Positions 8,149-16,691 of a stretch of DNA of 64,000 bases are shown piece by piece. The position numbers were made by a program, and so were the translations under genes. The DNA is from Winogradskyella vincentii. Its GTDB lineage: Bacteria > Bacteroidota > Bacteroidia > Flavobacteriales > Flavobacteriaceae. Location: the NCBI RefSeq assembly GCF_020166345.1, contig NZ_JAIUJS010000004.1, forward strand, positions 1 through 64,000, written 5' to 3'. The stretch's first letter is position 1. Each line of letters begins with the position of its first letter. Under the pieces are notes generated by a model that was given only the letters and a program-made list of their open reading frames with translations, did no database searches and was not told where the DNA came from.

Positions 8149-9681
8149 TTAAAAAGGAACTCCATCGTCCTCAGGACCATCAAATGCATCTGATGCAGAA
8201 GGATAATTATCTGGCTTAAAAGTATCGTCGTTTGCGGCCGCGTTCATTTTAGAGTGGAACTCGCCGAAAGGCGTATCAAAATCATCCAGATTATCAAACT
8301 TACCTAAGTGTCCGATAAACTTGAGTCTTATATTATCTAGTCCACCATTTCTATGCTTGGCTACAATTAACTCACCCTGTCCTTCGGTAGGAGATCGTTC
8401 CTCATCATCCCACTCATCAATTTTATAGTATTCTGGTCTATATATAAATGATACGATATCAGCATCTTGCTCAATCGCTCCTGATTCACGTAAATCTGAT
8501 AATAACGGCCTTTTACTTCCACCACGCGTTTCAACAGCACGAGATAATTGGGACAATGCTATTACAGGCACATTAAGTTCTTTTGCTAATGCTTTTAAAT
8601 TTCTAGATATAGTTGAGATTTCTTGTTCACGGTTACCTCCTTTTTGACTACCTCCAGCTGTCATCAACTGCAAATAATCAATAATAACCATTTTAATGCC
8701 ATATTGAGAGGCTAAACGTCTTGCTTTTGCTCTTAAATCAAAAATTGATAATGACGGTGTATCATCTATAAATAAAGGAGCTTTCTCCAGAGTTTTAACC
8801 TTTACATTGAGCTGTTCCCACTCGTGCTTCTCTAACTTACCTGTTCTAAGTTTTTCTGAAGACAATCCTGTTTCACTAGAAATCAATCTCGTTATTAACT
8901 GTACCGAAGACATCTCCAATGAAAAGAATGCAACAGGTATATTGCTATTAACTGCAATATTTCTCGCCATTGTTAGCGTCAAGGCAGTTTTACCCATACC
9001 AGGACGTGCTGCAATAATTACTAAATCACTAGGTTGCCAACCTGAGGTAAGTTTATCAAGTTTATCAAATCCAGATGGAATACCACTTAATCCTTCTTTG
9101 TTAGAAATCTCTTCGATCTTCTTCTTGGCTTGAATTACCAAACTCTGTGCAGTTTCGGTAGATTTTTTAACATTACCCTGAGTAACCTCGTATAGCTTAG
9201 CTTCAGCATTATCTAAGAGATCAAAAACATCCTTAGTTTCATCATATGCTTCCTCAATAATTTCGCTAGAAATTTTAATCAAACTTCGCTGAATATATTT
9301 CTGTAATATTATTCTAGCATGAAACTCAATATGAGCAGAAGAAGATACTCTTTGGGTAAGTGAAATGAGGTAAAAATCGCCTCCTACCAAATCTAGTTTT
9401 TCATCTTTCTTTAATTGACTAGAAACGGTTAATAAATCAACCGGTTCACTATTTTCAAATAATTTAAAAATAGCTTCAAAAATATATTTATGAGCATCTT
9501 TATAAAATGCATCAGGACTTAAAATATCAATTACTTCGTCAACACCTTTTTTATCAATCATCATTGCGCCAAGCACAACTTCCTCTAAATCAATAGCTTG
9601 AGGAGGTATTTTTCCTTTTTCTAAGCTAATGATTGTGCTTTTATCTACTTTAAAACCTTTAATTGGACTCGGCTGTTTCAT
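8149..9681 (-). CDS. dnaB: Replicative DNA helicase DnaB
   Basis: Hexameric replication-fork helicase, 510 residues. N-terminal primase-interacting domain about 28-130; RecA-like ATPase from about 200 with Walker A ARPGMGKT (225-232), IIDYLQLM as Walker B, and the SQLSRAVETR and DLRESGAIEQDAD motifs of family 4 helicases. The ORF is open to 9729, but ATG at 9681 (MKQPSPIKGF) is the better start: a -7 element lies at 9695-9688 just upstream, and 9681 gives the normal length. No intein. An inverted repeat at 9750-9768 lies further upstream. Transcribed alone. Confidence 0.97.
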   Translation of the reverse strand: MKQPSPIKGFKVDKSTIISLEKGKIPPQAIDLEEVVLGAMMIDKKGVDEVIDILSPDAFYKDAHKYIFEAIFKLFENSEPVDLLTVSSQLKKDEKLDLVGGDFYLISLTQRVSSSAHIEFHARIILQKYIQRSLIKISSEIIEEAYDETKDVFDLLDNAEAKLYEVTQGNVKKSTETAQSLVIQAKKKIEEISNKEGLSGIPSGFDKLDKLTSGWQPSDLVIIAARPGMGKTALTLTMARNIAVNSNIPVAFFSLEMSSVQLITRLISSETGLSSEKLRTGKLEKHEWEQLNVKVKTLEKAPLFIDDTPSLSIFDLRAKARRLASQYGIKMVIIDYLQLMTAGGSQKGGNREQEISTISRNLKALAKELNVPVIALSQLSRAVETRGGSKRPLLSDLRESGAIEQDADIVSFIYRPEYYKIDEWDDEERSPTEGQGELIVAKHRNGGLDNIRLKFIGHLGKFDNLDDFDTPFGEFHSKMNAAANDDTFKPDNYPSASDAFDGPEDDGVPF

Positions 9682-9687
9682 ATGATA

Positions 9688-9695
9688 CAAATGTA
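9688..9695 (-). promoter_or_regulatory. -7 promoter element of dnaB, close to the start codon
   Basis: TACATTTG on the minus strand fits TAnnTTTG and ends 6 nt before the ATG at 9681, which would give a leaderless or almost leaderless mRNA. A TTG lies 22 bp upstream (9720-9718), slightly beyond the ideal 19-21 bp. Confidence 0.45.
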
Positions 9696-9749
9696 ACCAA
9701 ATAGTATCGACGAAATGCAAATTTAACACTCGTCAATCTCAACACTTCG

Positions 9750-9790
9750 TTAACAATCTCATTGTTAATAACTCAATAATATTGTTAATA
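9750..9790. repeat. Inverted repeat with an extra direct copy upstream of dnaB
   Basis: TTAACAAT (9750-9757), 3-bp spacer, ATTGTTAA (9761-9768) is a perfect 8+3+8 inverted repeat. ATTGTTAATA (9761-9770) is repeated at 9781-9790. It lies between the accA terminator and the dnaB promoter, where an operator would be expected. Confidence 0.55.
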
Positions 9791-9798
9791 GGCATAAA

Positions 9799-9826
9799 AA
9801 AAACTGAAGTGTAAAACTTCAGTTTT
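9799..9826 (-). terminator. Rho-independent terminator after accA
   Basis: AAAACTGAAG (about 9800-9809) pairs with CTTCAGTTTT (9817-9826); on the minus strand the hairpin is followed by the T-run given by the A-tract at 9796-9803. It lies about 25 bp beyond the accA stop. Confidence 0.8.
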
Positions 9827-9850
9827 CTTAAAAGCCTATGTTTGCTGAAT

Positions 9851-10804
9851 TTAGTCTTTATAAACTCCCATATCAGCATATTTATCCATACGTTGTTTAA
9901 CCAATTCTTTTGGTGATAAGTTTTTAAGTTCTTCATAAGACTTAACAATAGCATCTTTAACTGCTAAAAATGTTTTCTCTTTATCAGTATGTGCACCACC
10001 AAGCGGTTCTTTTACAATTTGATCTACAAGTTTCATGCGTTTCATATCCTTGGCAGTAAGCTTTAAAGCTTCAGCTGCTTGCTCCTTATATTCCCAACTT
10101 CTCCATAAAATAGACGAACAAGATTCAGGAGAGATTACAGAGTACCAAGTATTTTCTAACATCAATACTTTATCTCCTACTCCGATACCTAAAGCTCCTC
10201 CAGACGCTCCCTCACCAATAATTACTGTAATAATCGGAACCTTAAGACGTGTCATTTCCAAGATATTTCTAGCAATAGCCTCACCTTGTCCTCGTTCTTC
10301 TGCTTCTAAACCTGGGTAAGCACCGGGAGTATCAATTAATGTTACAACCGGAATACCGAATTTTTCAGCAGATTTCATTAATCGTAATGCCTTACGATAT
10401 CCTTCTGGATTAGACATACCAAAATTTCTATATTGTCTTGTTTTGGTATTGAATCCTTTTTGCTGCCCAATGAACATATAGGACTGGTCTCCAATTTTAC
10501 CTAGACCACCAATCATCGCCTTATCATCTTTTACATTTCTATCACCATGCAATTCTAAAAATGATTCGCCACATAAGGCATTAATATGATCTAAGGTATA
10601 TGGTCTATTCGGGTGACGTGACAACTGAACACGTTGCCAAGCTGTTAGGTTTTTGTATATTTCCTTTTTAGTTTCAGCAAGTTTTTTCTCGATTTGCTTA
10701 CAGGTTTCTGTTACATCAACATCACTTTCTTGACCTATAATCTGACATTTATCGAGTTGCTCTTCTAATTCTTTTATTGGTAATTCAAACTCTAAGTATT
10801 CCAT
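9851..10804 (-). CDS. accA: Acetyl-CoA carboxylase carboxyltransferase subunit alpha
   Basis: Transfers the carboxyl group from biotin to acetyl-CoA, making malonyl-CoA for fatty acid synthesis, together with AccD (not in this window). At 317 residues the size is normal. Hallmarks are the N-terminal [14 protein letters not shown] coiled region, [18 protein letters not shown] and [16 protein letters not shown], the crotonase-fold acyl-CoA site. A -7-like TATATTTG sits 36 nt upstream (10848-10841). Single-gene unit ending in a clear hairpin. Confidence 0.97.
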   Translation of the reverse strand: MEYLEFELPIKELEEQLDKCQIIGQESDVDVTETCKQIEKKLAETKKEIYKNLTAWQRVQLSRHPNRPYTLDHINALCGESFLELHGDRNVKDDKAMIGGLGKIGDQSYMFIGQQKGFNTKTRQYRNFGMSNPEGYRKALRLMKSAEKFGIPVVTLIDTPGAYPGLEAEERGQGEAIARNILEMTRLKVPIITVIIGEGASGGALGIGVGDKVLMLENTWYSVISPESCSSILWRSWEYKEQAAEALKLTAKDMKRMKLVDQIVKEPLGGAHTDKEKTFLAVKDAIVKSYEELKNLSPKELVKQRMDKYADMGVYKD

Positions 10805-10840
10805 ACAATTTGAAATTAGTATTATTAGTTAGTTAGGGTA

Positions 10841-10848
10841 CAAATATA
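10841..10848 (-). promoter_or_regulatory. -7 promoter element of accA
   Basis: TATATTTG on the minus strand matches TAnnTTTG and would give a leader of about 30 nt. No TTG at the ideal 19-bp distance was found, so only the -7 part is supported. Confidence 0.35.
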
Positions 10849-10854
10849 AAAACT

Positions 10855-11763
10855 TTAATTGGTTATATTATTTGTTTTTTGCTGTCCTCTTTTATAATTT
10901 TTAAAGACGGCATCTAGTAATACGGTAACCAATATTAGAATTGCACCTACATAAAATTGTGGTGACATTTTTTCTGTTTCAGGAAATAAAATTAAGGCTA
11001 TTCCTATACCATATACAGGTTCTAGATTATAACTTAAAATTACGGTAAAAGGACTTATGTAGCGCATAACTTCTACGGCTCCTATAAAGGCGTAAGCAGT
11101 ACAGACTGATGCTAAAATAAATAGGTAAACCCAATCCATTGATGATAATACAAAAAACTCCTTATTAAAAGTGGTACCTGTGGTTAGGATAAATATGGTT
11201 AAGAATACAACACCACTAATAAACTCATAAAATGAAATTATGGTGGAGTTGTGACGCTCTATAAAACGACCATTTATCACAGCAAATAATGTAGAAAACA
11301 AAGCAGATAATAGTCCAAGAACAATACCATTTATATAGTCAATTTCACTACTGGTAATTAGAAAAACGCCAACTATTACCAATAGACCAAATACAATTTC
11401 ATATCCTAAAATGCGACGTTTAAAAAATATAGGTTCAATAAATGAAGCAAAAAATGCACCTGAGGAAAACATGGCTAAAGCTATTGATACATTTGCTTGA
11501 TTAATAGACTCAAAAAATGTGACCCAGTGCAAAGCAATTATAACACCAGCAATTGAAAATAAAAGAAAGGACTTCTTAGTAATTCTAAGTTTTAACTTAA
11601 CTAGTTTTATAAACAAAAACATAAGTATACCTGCAATTGCCATTCTATACCAAACAAGTTGAAGCGAACCGATTGTAATAAGCTCTCCAAGTATTGCCGT
11701 AAAACCGGCAATAAAAACCAGAAAATGTAAATGAAGGTAGTGCTTAAATTTAGCGTTTGGCAT
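10855..11763 (-). CDS. EamA/DMT superfamily transporter
   Basis: A 302-residue inner-membrane protein with about ten hydrophobic segments in two EamA repeats (about 5-135 and 145-285), as in drug/metabolite exporters such as RhaT or YdcZ relatives. HWVTFFESINQANVSIAL and the second-repeat segment SPFTVILSYNLEPVYG are typical. The start overlaps the preceding permease gene by 14 bp, so the two are co-translated. Substrate unknown. The C-terminus is short and polar (NYKRGQQKTNNITN). Confidence 0.88.
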   Translation of the reverse strand: MPNAKFKHYLHLHFLVFIAGFTAILGELITIGSLQLVWYRMAIAGILMFLFIKLVKLKLRITKKSFLLFSIAGVIIALHWVTFFESINQANVSIALAMFSSGAFFASFIEPIFFKRRILGYEIVFGLLVIVGVFLITSSEIDYINGIVLGLLSALFSTLFAVINGRFIERHNSTIISFYEFISGVVFLTIFILTTGTTFNKEFFVLSSMDWVYLFILASVCTAYAFIGAVEVMRYISPFTVILSYNLEPVYGIGIALILFPETEKMSPQFYVGAILILVTVLLDAVFKNYKRGQQKTNNITN

Positions 11764-12826
11764 TTTGCAGAAGGTATATTGCTAAAATACCAAATATAAA
11801 ATTAGGGAACCAAACAGCTATTATAGCTGGAAAATTTGATTGCTCCGCCATTACGCCAAATATCTTATCAAAGAATACATATACCATGGCAATTGCAATA
11901 CCAAAGGCCAAATTAACACCCATACCTCCTCTTCGTTTAATAGATGACACTGCAACCGCAATAATTGTGAGTATAAATATTGATACAGGTAAGCTCCATT
12001 TCTTAAGTTTTACAACTTCATACCTGCCAATGTTTGATGAACCGCGCCTTTTTTCAGCCTCAATAAAATCCAGTAATTCAAAATAAGATTTGGTTTCTGC
12101 AGCATATTCAACAGGAGCAAGATCTTCAATCTCAAAAGGCATCTTCATGTTTTGCCTTCTCGCTGTTTCTATAGTTTCAACACCATTTTCATAGCTTCTC
12201 TTAACATAACTTGTAAGTCTGTAGCTAGAATCTTCTTCAACATATCTAATATTGTCTGCGAATATTTTATACTTGAGTTCATTGCCTTCGAAATGCTCAT
12301 AGGTGAAATTCATACCAATATTTCGCTTTGGTAAAAAGCTACTTATATATATGTAATCATTGTCATTAATTTGACGATAGACATCTCTAGTTTTTTGAAT
12401 TTGCTTGTTCTTTTTTAAGTATTTGTATTTAAATTCATTAAAACCTTGACTTGCTATAGGCGCTAAATACATCCCTAAAAATAATGCAAAGGCAGCAACT
12501 ATTGTAGAACCAATTATATAGGGTCTTAAAAATCTAGAAAATGAAACTCCAGAACTTAAGAAAGCTACAATTTCTGTGTTATTGGCTAGTTTAGAAGTAA
12601 ACCAAATTACACTTAAGAATAAAAAGAGTGGAAATAATAAATTGGCGAAATAAACTGTGAAATTCATATAATACACAGCTACATCTCCAAAAGGCGCTTT
12701 ATTTTCTAAGATCCGCCCAATTTTCTCGGCTAAATCTACCGTGATACCAATAGGTATAAACAATAGAAGCATCATTAAAAATGTAAAAATATAGCGCTTT
12801 AATATGTACCAATCTAAAATTTTCAC
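11750..12826 (-). CDS. LptF/LptG family permease (lipopolysaccharide transport)
   Basis: A 358-residue YjgP/YjgQ-type membrane protein, the permease part of the Lpt machine that pulls lipopolysaccharide out of the inner membrane. It has N-terminal helices (IFTFLMMLLLFIPIGITVDL), a large periplasmic beta-jellyroll region (about 130-270) and two or three C-terminal helices. The start is GTG (GTGAAAATTTTAG); the stop of tgt lies 3 bp upstream, so tgt, this gene and the DMT gene form one unit. LptF and LptG cannot be told apart from this one copy. Confidence 0.88.
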   Translation of the reverse strand: MKILDWYILKRYIFTFLMMLLLFIPIGITVDLAEKIGRILENKAPFGDVAVYYMNFTVYFANLLFPLFLFLSVIWFTSKLANNTEIVAFLSSGVSFSRFLRPYIIGSTIVAAFALFLGMYLAPIASQGFNEFKYKYLKKNKQIQKTRDVYRQINDNDYIYISSFLPKRNIGMNFTYEHFEGNELKYKIFADNIRYVEEDSSYRLTSYVKRSYENGVETIETARRQNMKMPFEIEDLAPVEYAAETKSYFELLDFIEAEKRRGSSNIGRYEVVKLKKWSLPVSIFILTIIAVAVSSIKRRGGMGVNLAFGIAIAMVYVFFDKIFGVMAEQSNFPAIIAVWFPNFIFGILAIYLLQNAKR

Positions 12827-12828
12827 TT

Positions 12829-13959
12829 CTATAGTCGCTTATCCATTTGTTTAACCATTTGATTTTTCCAGGTGCTGAAATCTCCTATGATGATATGTTT
12901 TCTTGCCTCTCTTACTAACCACAAATAAAAGCCTAAATTATGAATTGTTGCAATTTGCTTGCCCAGCAACTCATTAACCGTAAACAAATGCCTTAGATAG
13001 GCTTTACTATACTCTAAATCAACAAAAGTGATTGCCATTTCATCTATTGGCGAAAAATCATCCTCCCACTTTTTGTTTTTAATATTAATAGTACCATGTG
13101 CAGTGAAGAGCATTCCGTTACGAGCATTCCTTGTAGGCATAACACAATCAAACATATCTACACCTAACGCAATATTTTCTAATATATTGATTGGTGTTCC
13201 AACACCCATTAAATATCGAGGCTTGTCCTCTGGTAAAATATCGCACACAACTTCTGTCATTGCATACATTTCCTCTGCAGGTTCACCAACGGATAATCCT
13301 CCAATTGCATTTCCTTCGGCACCGACATTTGCAATATATTCAGCAGATTGTTTTCTTAAATCTGTATAAGTACTTCCTTGTACTATTGGAAAAAAGGTTT
13401 GATTATAATCGTATTTTAATGGTGTCTTTTTCAGATGAGTTAAACAACGTTCTAACCAACGATGTGTCATATGCATAGATCGCTTAGCATAGTTATAGTC
13501 ACATGGATAAGGTGTGCACTCATCAAAGGCCATAATAATATCAGCACCAATACTTCTCTGAATTTCCATTACATTTTCTGGAGTGAAAACGTGATAACTA
13601 CCATCAATGTGAGATTTAAATTTTACACCCTCCTCCTTAATCTTTCTATTTGCAGATAGAGAATATACCTGATACCCACCAGAATCTGTCAATATATTTC
13701 TATCCCAATTCATAAACTTATGAAGACCACCTGCCTGCTCTAAAATAGAAGTTTGAGGTCTTAAATATAAATGGTAGGTATTACCTAGAATAATATCAGG
13801 ATTTATATCATTTTTTAGTTCTCTTTGATGCACTCCTTTTACTGAAGCAACTGTACCAACAGGCATGAAAATAGGTGTTTCTATCTGCCCATGGTCAGTA
13901 TTAATTAGACCTGCTCTGGCCTTAGATTGTTGATCTTTTGCTAATAAACTAAACTTCAT
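12829..13959 (-). CDS. tgt: tRNA-guanine transglycosylase lacking the zinc-binding cysteines
   Basis: Exchanges G34 for preQ1 in queuosine tRNAs. 376 residues, TIM-barrel. Catalytic residues are present: general base D92 in TDSGGYQVYS, nucleophile D271 in FDCVMPTRNARNG, and GGLSVGE for base recognition. The normal CxCxxC zinc motif after the '(P)-hydrophobic-D' turn is missing: residues 304-317 read PIDEMAITFVDLEY, with Ala, Thr and Asp where the three cysteines belong. The fourth ligand position, H340 in TIHNLGFY, remains. Flanking sequence aligns without gaps, so this is a change of the zinc site and not a frameshift. First gene of a unit with the Lpt permease and DMT transporter. Confidence 0.95.
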   Translation of the reverse strand: MKFSLLAKDQQSKARAGLINTDHGQIETPIFMPVGTVASVKGVHQRELKNDINPDIILGNTYHLYLRPQTSILEQAGGLHKFMNWDRNILTDSGGYQVYSLSANRKIKEEGVKFKSHIDGSYHVFTPENVMEIQRSIGADIIMAFDECTPYPCDYNYAKRSMHMTHRWLERCLTHLKKTPLKYDYNQTFFPIVQGSTYTDLRKQSAEYIANVGAEGNAIGGLSVGEPAEEMYAMTEVVCDILPEDKPRYLMGVGTPINILENIALGVDMFDCVMPTRNARNGMLFTAHGTINIKNKKWEDDFSPIDEMAITFVDLEYSKAYLRHLFTVNELLGKQIATIHNLGFYLWLVREARKHIIIGDFSTWKNQMVKQMDKRL

Positions 13960-13979
13960 TAAAAATCCTTGTATGGTGG

Positions 13980-13987
13980 CAAATATA
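13980..13987 (-). promoter_or_regulatory. -7 promoter element of tgt
   Basis: TATATTTG on the minus strand fits TAnnTTTG about 20 nt before the tgt ATG. No convincing -33 element is seen. Confidence 0.35.
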
Positions 13988-14073
13988 AATAACTCATATA
14001 CATTCCACTCTTAATTAAATTTAAAATTGTTAGCAAATCTTCAAAATCGTTAATAAGTGACTTAAAAGTGTTT

Positions 14074-14103
14074 TTGTAAGGCTTATGTAAAAGGTTATTT
14101 TTG
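14074..14103 (+). promoter_or_regulatory. Promoter of the transketolase operon
   Basis: TTG at 14074-14076, 19 bp, then TATTTTTG at 14096-14103: a full match to the Bacteroidetes promoter consensus, with the start codon 25 bp downstream. Confidence 0.7.
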
Positions 14104-14127
14104 TGCGATTAATTTAAGCAATATAAT

Positions 14128-14973
14128 ATGCCAAACATTAAAGCATTAAATGATTTAACTACTCAAGTTCGTAGAGATATATTACGAATGGTACATAAGG
14201 TAAATTCTGGTCATCCTGGTGGTTCACTTGGTTGTGCTGAATTCTTTGTAGCACTTTACCAAGAAATAATGGAAACCAAAGATGGTTTTGACATGAATGG
14301 AATTGGAGAGGATTTGTTCTTTTTATCAAATGGCCATATATCTCCTGTTTATTACAGTGTACTTGCTAGGTCTGGTTATTTTGATATAGACGAATTAAAT
14401 ACTTTCAGATTGATAGATAGCCGTCTTCAAGGGCACCCAACTACTCACGAAGGATTGCCTGGTATAAGAATTGCATCTGGATCATTAGGACAAGGAATGT
14501 CCGTATCTATTGGTGCAGCAGAAGCAAAAAAACTTAACAATGATGATCATTTAATCTTCAGTCTGCATGGAGATGGAGAATTACAGGAAGGTCAAAATTG
14601 GGAGGCAATAATGTATGCTTCCGGAAATAATATAGACAATCTTATATCTACAATAGACGTAAATGGTCAGCAAATTGATGGTTCTACAGATAACGTACTG
14701 CCTTTAGGAGATTTAAGGAGAAAATTTGAAGCATTTGGCTGGTCTGTTGTCGAAATTGAAGAAGGAAACAACATTGAAGCGATACTTAAAGGTATGGCAA
14801 CCGCTAAATCTTTAACAGGAAAAGGAAAACCAATCTGTGTTTTATTACAAACAGTGATGGGTAACGGTGTAGATTTTATGATGCATACACATGCTTGGCA
14901 TGGTAAAGCACCAAATGACGAACAACTAGAAATTGGCCTATCTCAAAATCCGGTAACATTAGGTGACTATTAA
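14128..14973 (+). CDS. Transketolase, N-terminal (thiamine diphosphate-binding) subunit
   Basis: A 281-residue protein matching the N-terminal third of transketolase. It contains the N-terminal HKVNSGHPGGSLGCAEFFVAL segment, HPTTHEGLPGIRIASGSLGQGMS, and the ThDP/Mg motif GDGELQEGQNWEA ... DVNG. The rest of the enzyme is encoded at 15684-16637. Two-subunit transketolases are known in archaea and several bacteria. The pair would interconvert sugar phosphates in the non-oxidative pentose phosphate pathway. An unrelated secreted-protein gene lies between the two halves. Confidence 0.93.
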   Translation: MPNIKALNDLTTQVRRDILRMVHKVNSGHPGGSLGCAEFFVALYQEIMETKDGFDMNGIGEDLFFLSNGHISPVYYSVLARSGYFDIDELNTFRLIDSRLQGHPTTHEGLPGIRIASGSLGQGMSVSIGAAEAKKLNNDDHLIFSLHGDGELQEGQNWEAIMYASGNNIDNLISTIDVNGQQIDGSTDNVLPLGDLRRKFEAFGWSVVEIEEGNNIEAILKGMATAKSLTGKGKPICVLLQTVMGNGVDFMMHTHAWHGKAPNDEQLEIGLSQNPVTLGDY

Positions 14974-14976
14974 GCT

Positions 14977-15687
14977 ATGCGAAACCTAATTACCATTTGT
15001 TTTATTTTCATTCTAACGGTTTCTTTTAGTCAGGAAAAAGAAATTGATATCCACTACGTTGTAGATTATACGATGCCTAGTAAACGAAACACAACAGTAG
15101 ACACCATTTCAATTGGATATAATAAAGAAGGGAAATACTTATGGACCAACTACAACAAACTTGCTCTTAGTCTCGCAAAATCCTTAATCAAGGATAATAA
15201 AAGGGACTATGAGAAGGCTACTAGCCATATAATATACCATACTGAACAAGGTGTTCTTACGCTTTTATTTGAGCTTGGCAATAACTCTATTTTCTTCAAC
15301 CTGGATTTAGATTCTTTTTTGCCTTCAAATGAGTTTAGTTCAGATGAAAATGAGAGCCTCGATCTTATCACTGAGGATACTGGTGAAACGGTAAAGATTT
15401 TAGATAAGGACGCAAAAGTCTATCTAATGTTTCCTGGTAATGCACCAGATGATATCGTTTCAATGGCAGTAGATGAAGATTATGAAGTTAATAATAATGA
15501 AATATTCAAAAGATTTTTTGAACTGGCGTTCCAAAAAACAGGGCTTCAAGATGAATTTGCCCCAGAAATGCCAAATGGTTTAATCATGAAAATTTTCGAA
15601 AATGATAATTCAATGATTGAAGCCATTAAGGTTGTAGATAAAAAGAAAACAATAAAAATTAATTATAGTTTCAAAATAACAGAATGA
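14977..15687 (+). CDS. Secreted protein of unknown function inside the transketolase operon
   Basis: A 236-residue protein with a signal peptide (MRNLITICFIFILTVSFSQ, probable cleavage before QEK). I do not recognise the mature domain. It is acidic, rich in beta-type alternating segments, and has no cysteines in the mature part and no obvious catalytic motif. It begins 3 bp after the first transketolase half and overlaps the second by 4 bp (ATGA), so it is translationally coupled to both. It could be a GLPGLI-like or other flavobacterial periplasmic protein, but that is a guess. Confidence 0.85.
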   Translation: MRNLITICFIFILTVSFSQEKEIDIHYVVDYTMPSKRNTTVDTISIGYNKEGKYLWTNYNKLALSLAKSLIKDNKRDYEKATSHIIYHTEQGVLTLLFELGNNSIFFNLDLDSFLPSNEFSSDENESLDLITEDTGETVKILDKDAKVYLMFPGNAPDDIVSMAVDEDYEVNNNEIFKRFFELAFQKTGLQDEFAPEMPNGLIMKIFENDNSMIEAIKVVDKKKTIKINYSFKITE

Positions 15688-16637
15688 AAACATATTCTAA
15701 TACAGGAAGTAAAGATACTAGATCAGGGTTTGGAGCTGGTTTGACGGAATTAGGCAAGTCTAATGAAAACGTGGTAGCACTATGTGCAGATTTGACGGGA
15801 TCTTTAAAAATGGATGAATTTAAAGCTAACCATCCTGAGCGATTCTTCCAAATTGGTATTGCAGAGGCTAATATGATAGGTATAGCTGCTGGAATGACTA
15901 TTGGAGGTAAGATTCCTTTTACTGGTACATTCGCAAATTTCTCAACAGGCCGTGTCTATGATCAAATAAGACAAAGCGTTGCATATTCTGGTAAAAATGT
16001 GAAAATCTGTGCCTCTCATGCAGGAATTACCCTGGGTGAAGATGGCGCAACACACCAAATATTAGAAGACATAGGGCTTATGAAAATGTTGCCTGGAATG
16101 ACTGTAATTAATACATGTGATTTTAATCAAACAAAAGCCGCAACCTTAGCTATAGCAAAACATGATGGCCCAGTTTATTTAAGATTTGGGAGGCCAAAAG
16201 TCCCAAACTTTACACCTGAAAATGGAACCTTTGAAATTGGTAAGGCCGTTAAACTAACTGAGGGTAATGATGTTACTATAGTAGCTACAGGTCATTTAGT
16301 TTGGGAAGCATTAGAAGCTGCCAAATCTTTAAATGAAGCTGGAATTTCTGCTGAAGTAATAAACATACATACCATTAAACCACTTGACGAAAAGGCAATT
16401 ATAGAATCAGTTGAAAAAACTGGTTGTATTGTTACTGCTGAAGAGCACAACTATTTAGGCGGATTGGGTGAGAGTGTTTCAAGAGTATTAGCAAAACACA
16501 GACCAACACCTCAAGAATTTGTGGCTACGAATGATACTTTTGGTGAATCTGGAACACCTGCACAGTTAATGAATAAGTATGGTCTTAATAGTGATGCTAT
16601 AGAAAAAGCTTCAAAAATAGTACTTGCAAGAAAATAA
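15684..16637 (+). CDS. Transketolase, C-terminal subunit
   Basis: A 317-residue protein equivalent to the pyrimidine-binding and C-terminal domains of transketolase. GIAEANMIGIAAGM carries the catalytic Glu that protonates the ThDP aminopyrimidine; the FANFSTGRVYDQIRQSVAYSG segment and the C-terminal VEKTGCIVTAEEHNYLGGLGE are typical. It must assemble with the 14128-14973 product. Its ATG overlaps the stop of the intervening secreted-protein gene (ATGA). No terminator is evident before the next gene. Confidence 0.93.
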   Translation: MKTYSNTGSKDTRSGFGAGLTELGKSNENVVALCADLTGSLKMDEFKANHPERFFQIGIAEANMIGIAAGMTIGGKIPFTGTFANFSTGRVYDQIRQSVAYSGKNVKICASHAGITLGEDGATHQILEDIGLMKMLPGMTVINTCDFNQTKAATLAIAKHDGPVYLRFGRPKVPNFTPENGTFEIGKAVKLTEGNDVTIVATGHLVWEALEAAKSLNEAGISAEVINIHTIKPLDEKAIIESVEKTGCIVTAEEHNYLGGLGESVSRVLAKHRPTPQEFVATNDTFGESGTPAQLMNKYGLNSDAIEKASKIVLARK

Positions 16638-16691
16638 GTTCATTTTGGCAACGTTTTTGATATTACATACCTAATCTTAAAAACGAACATT

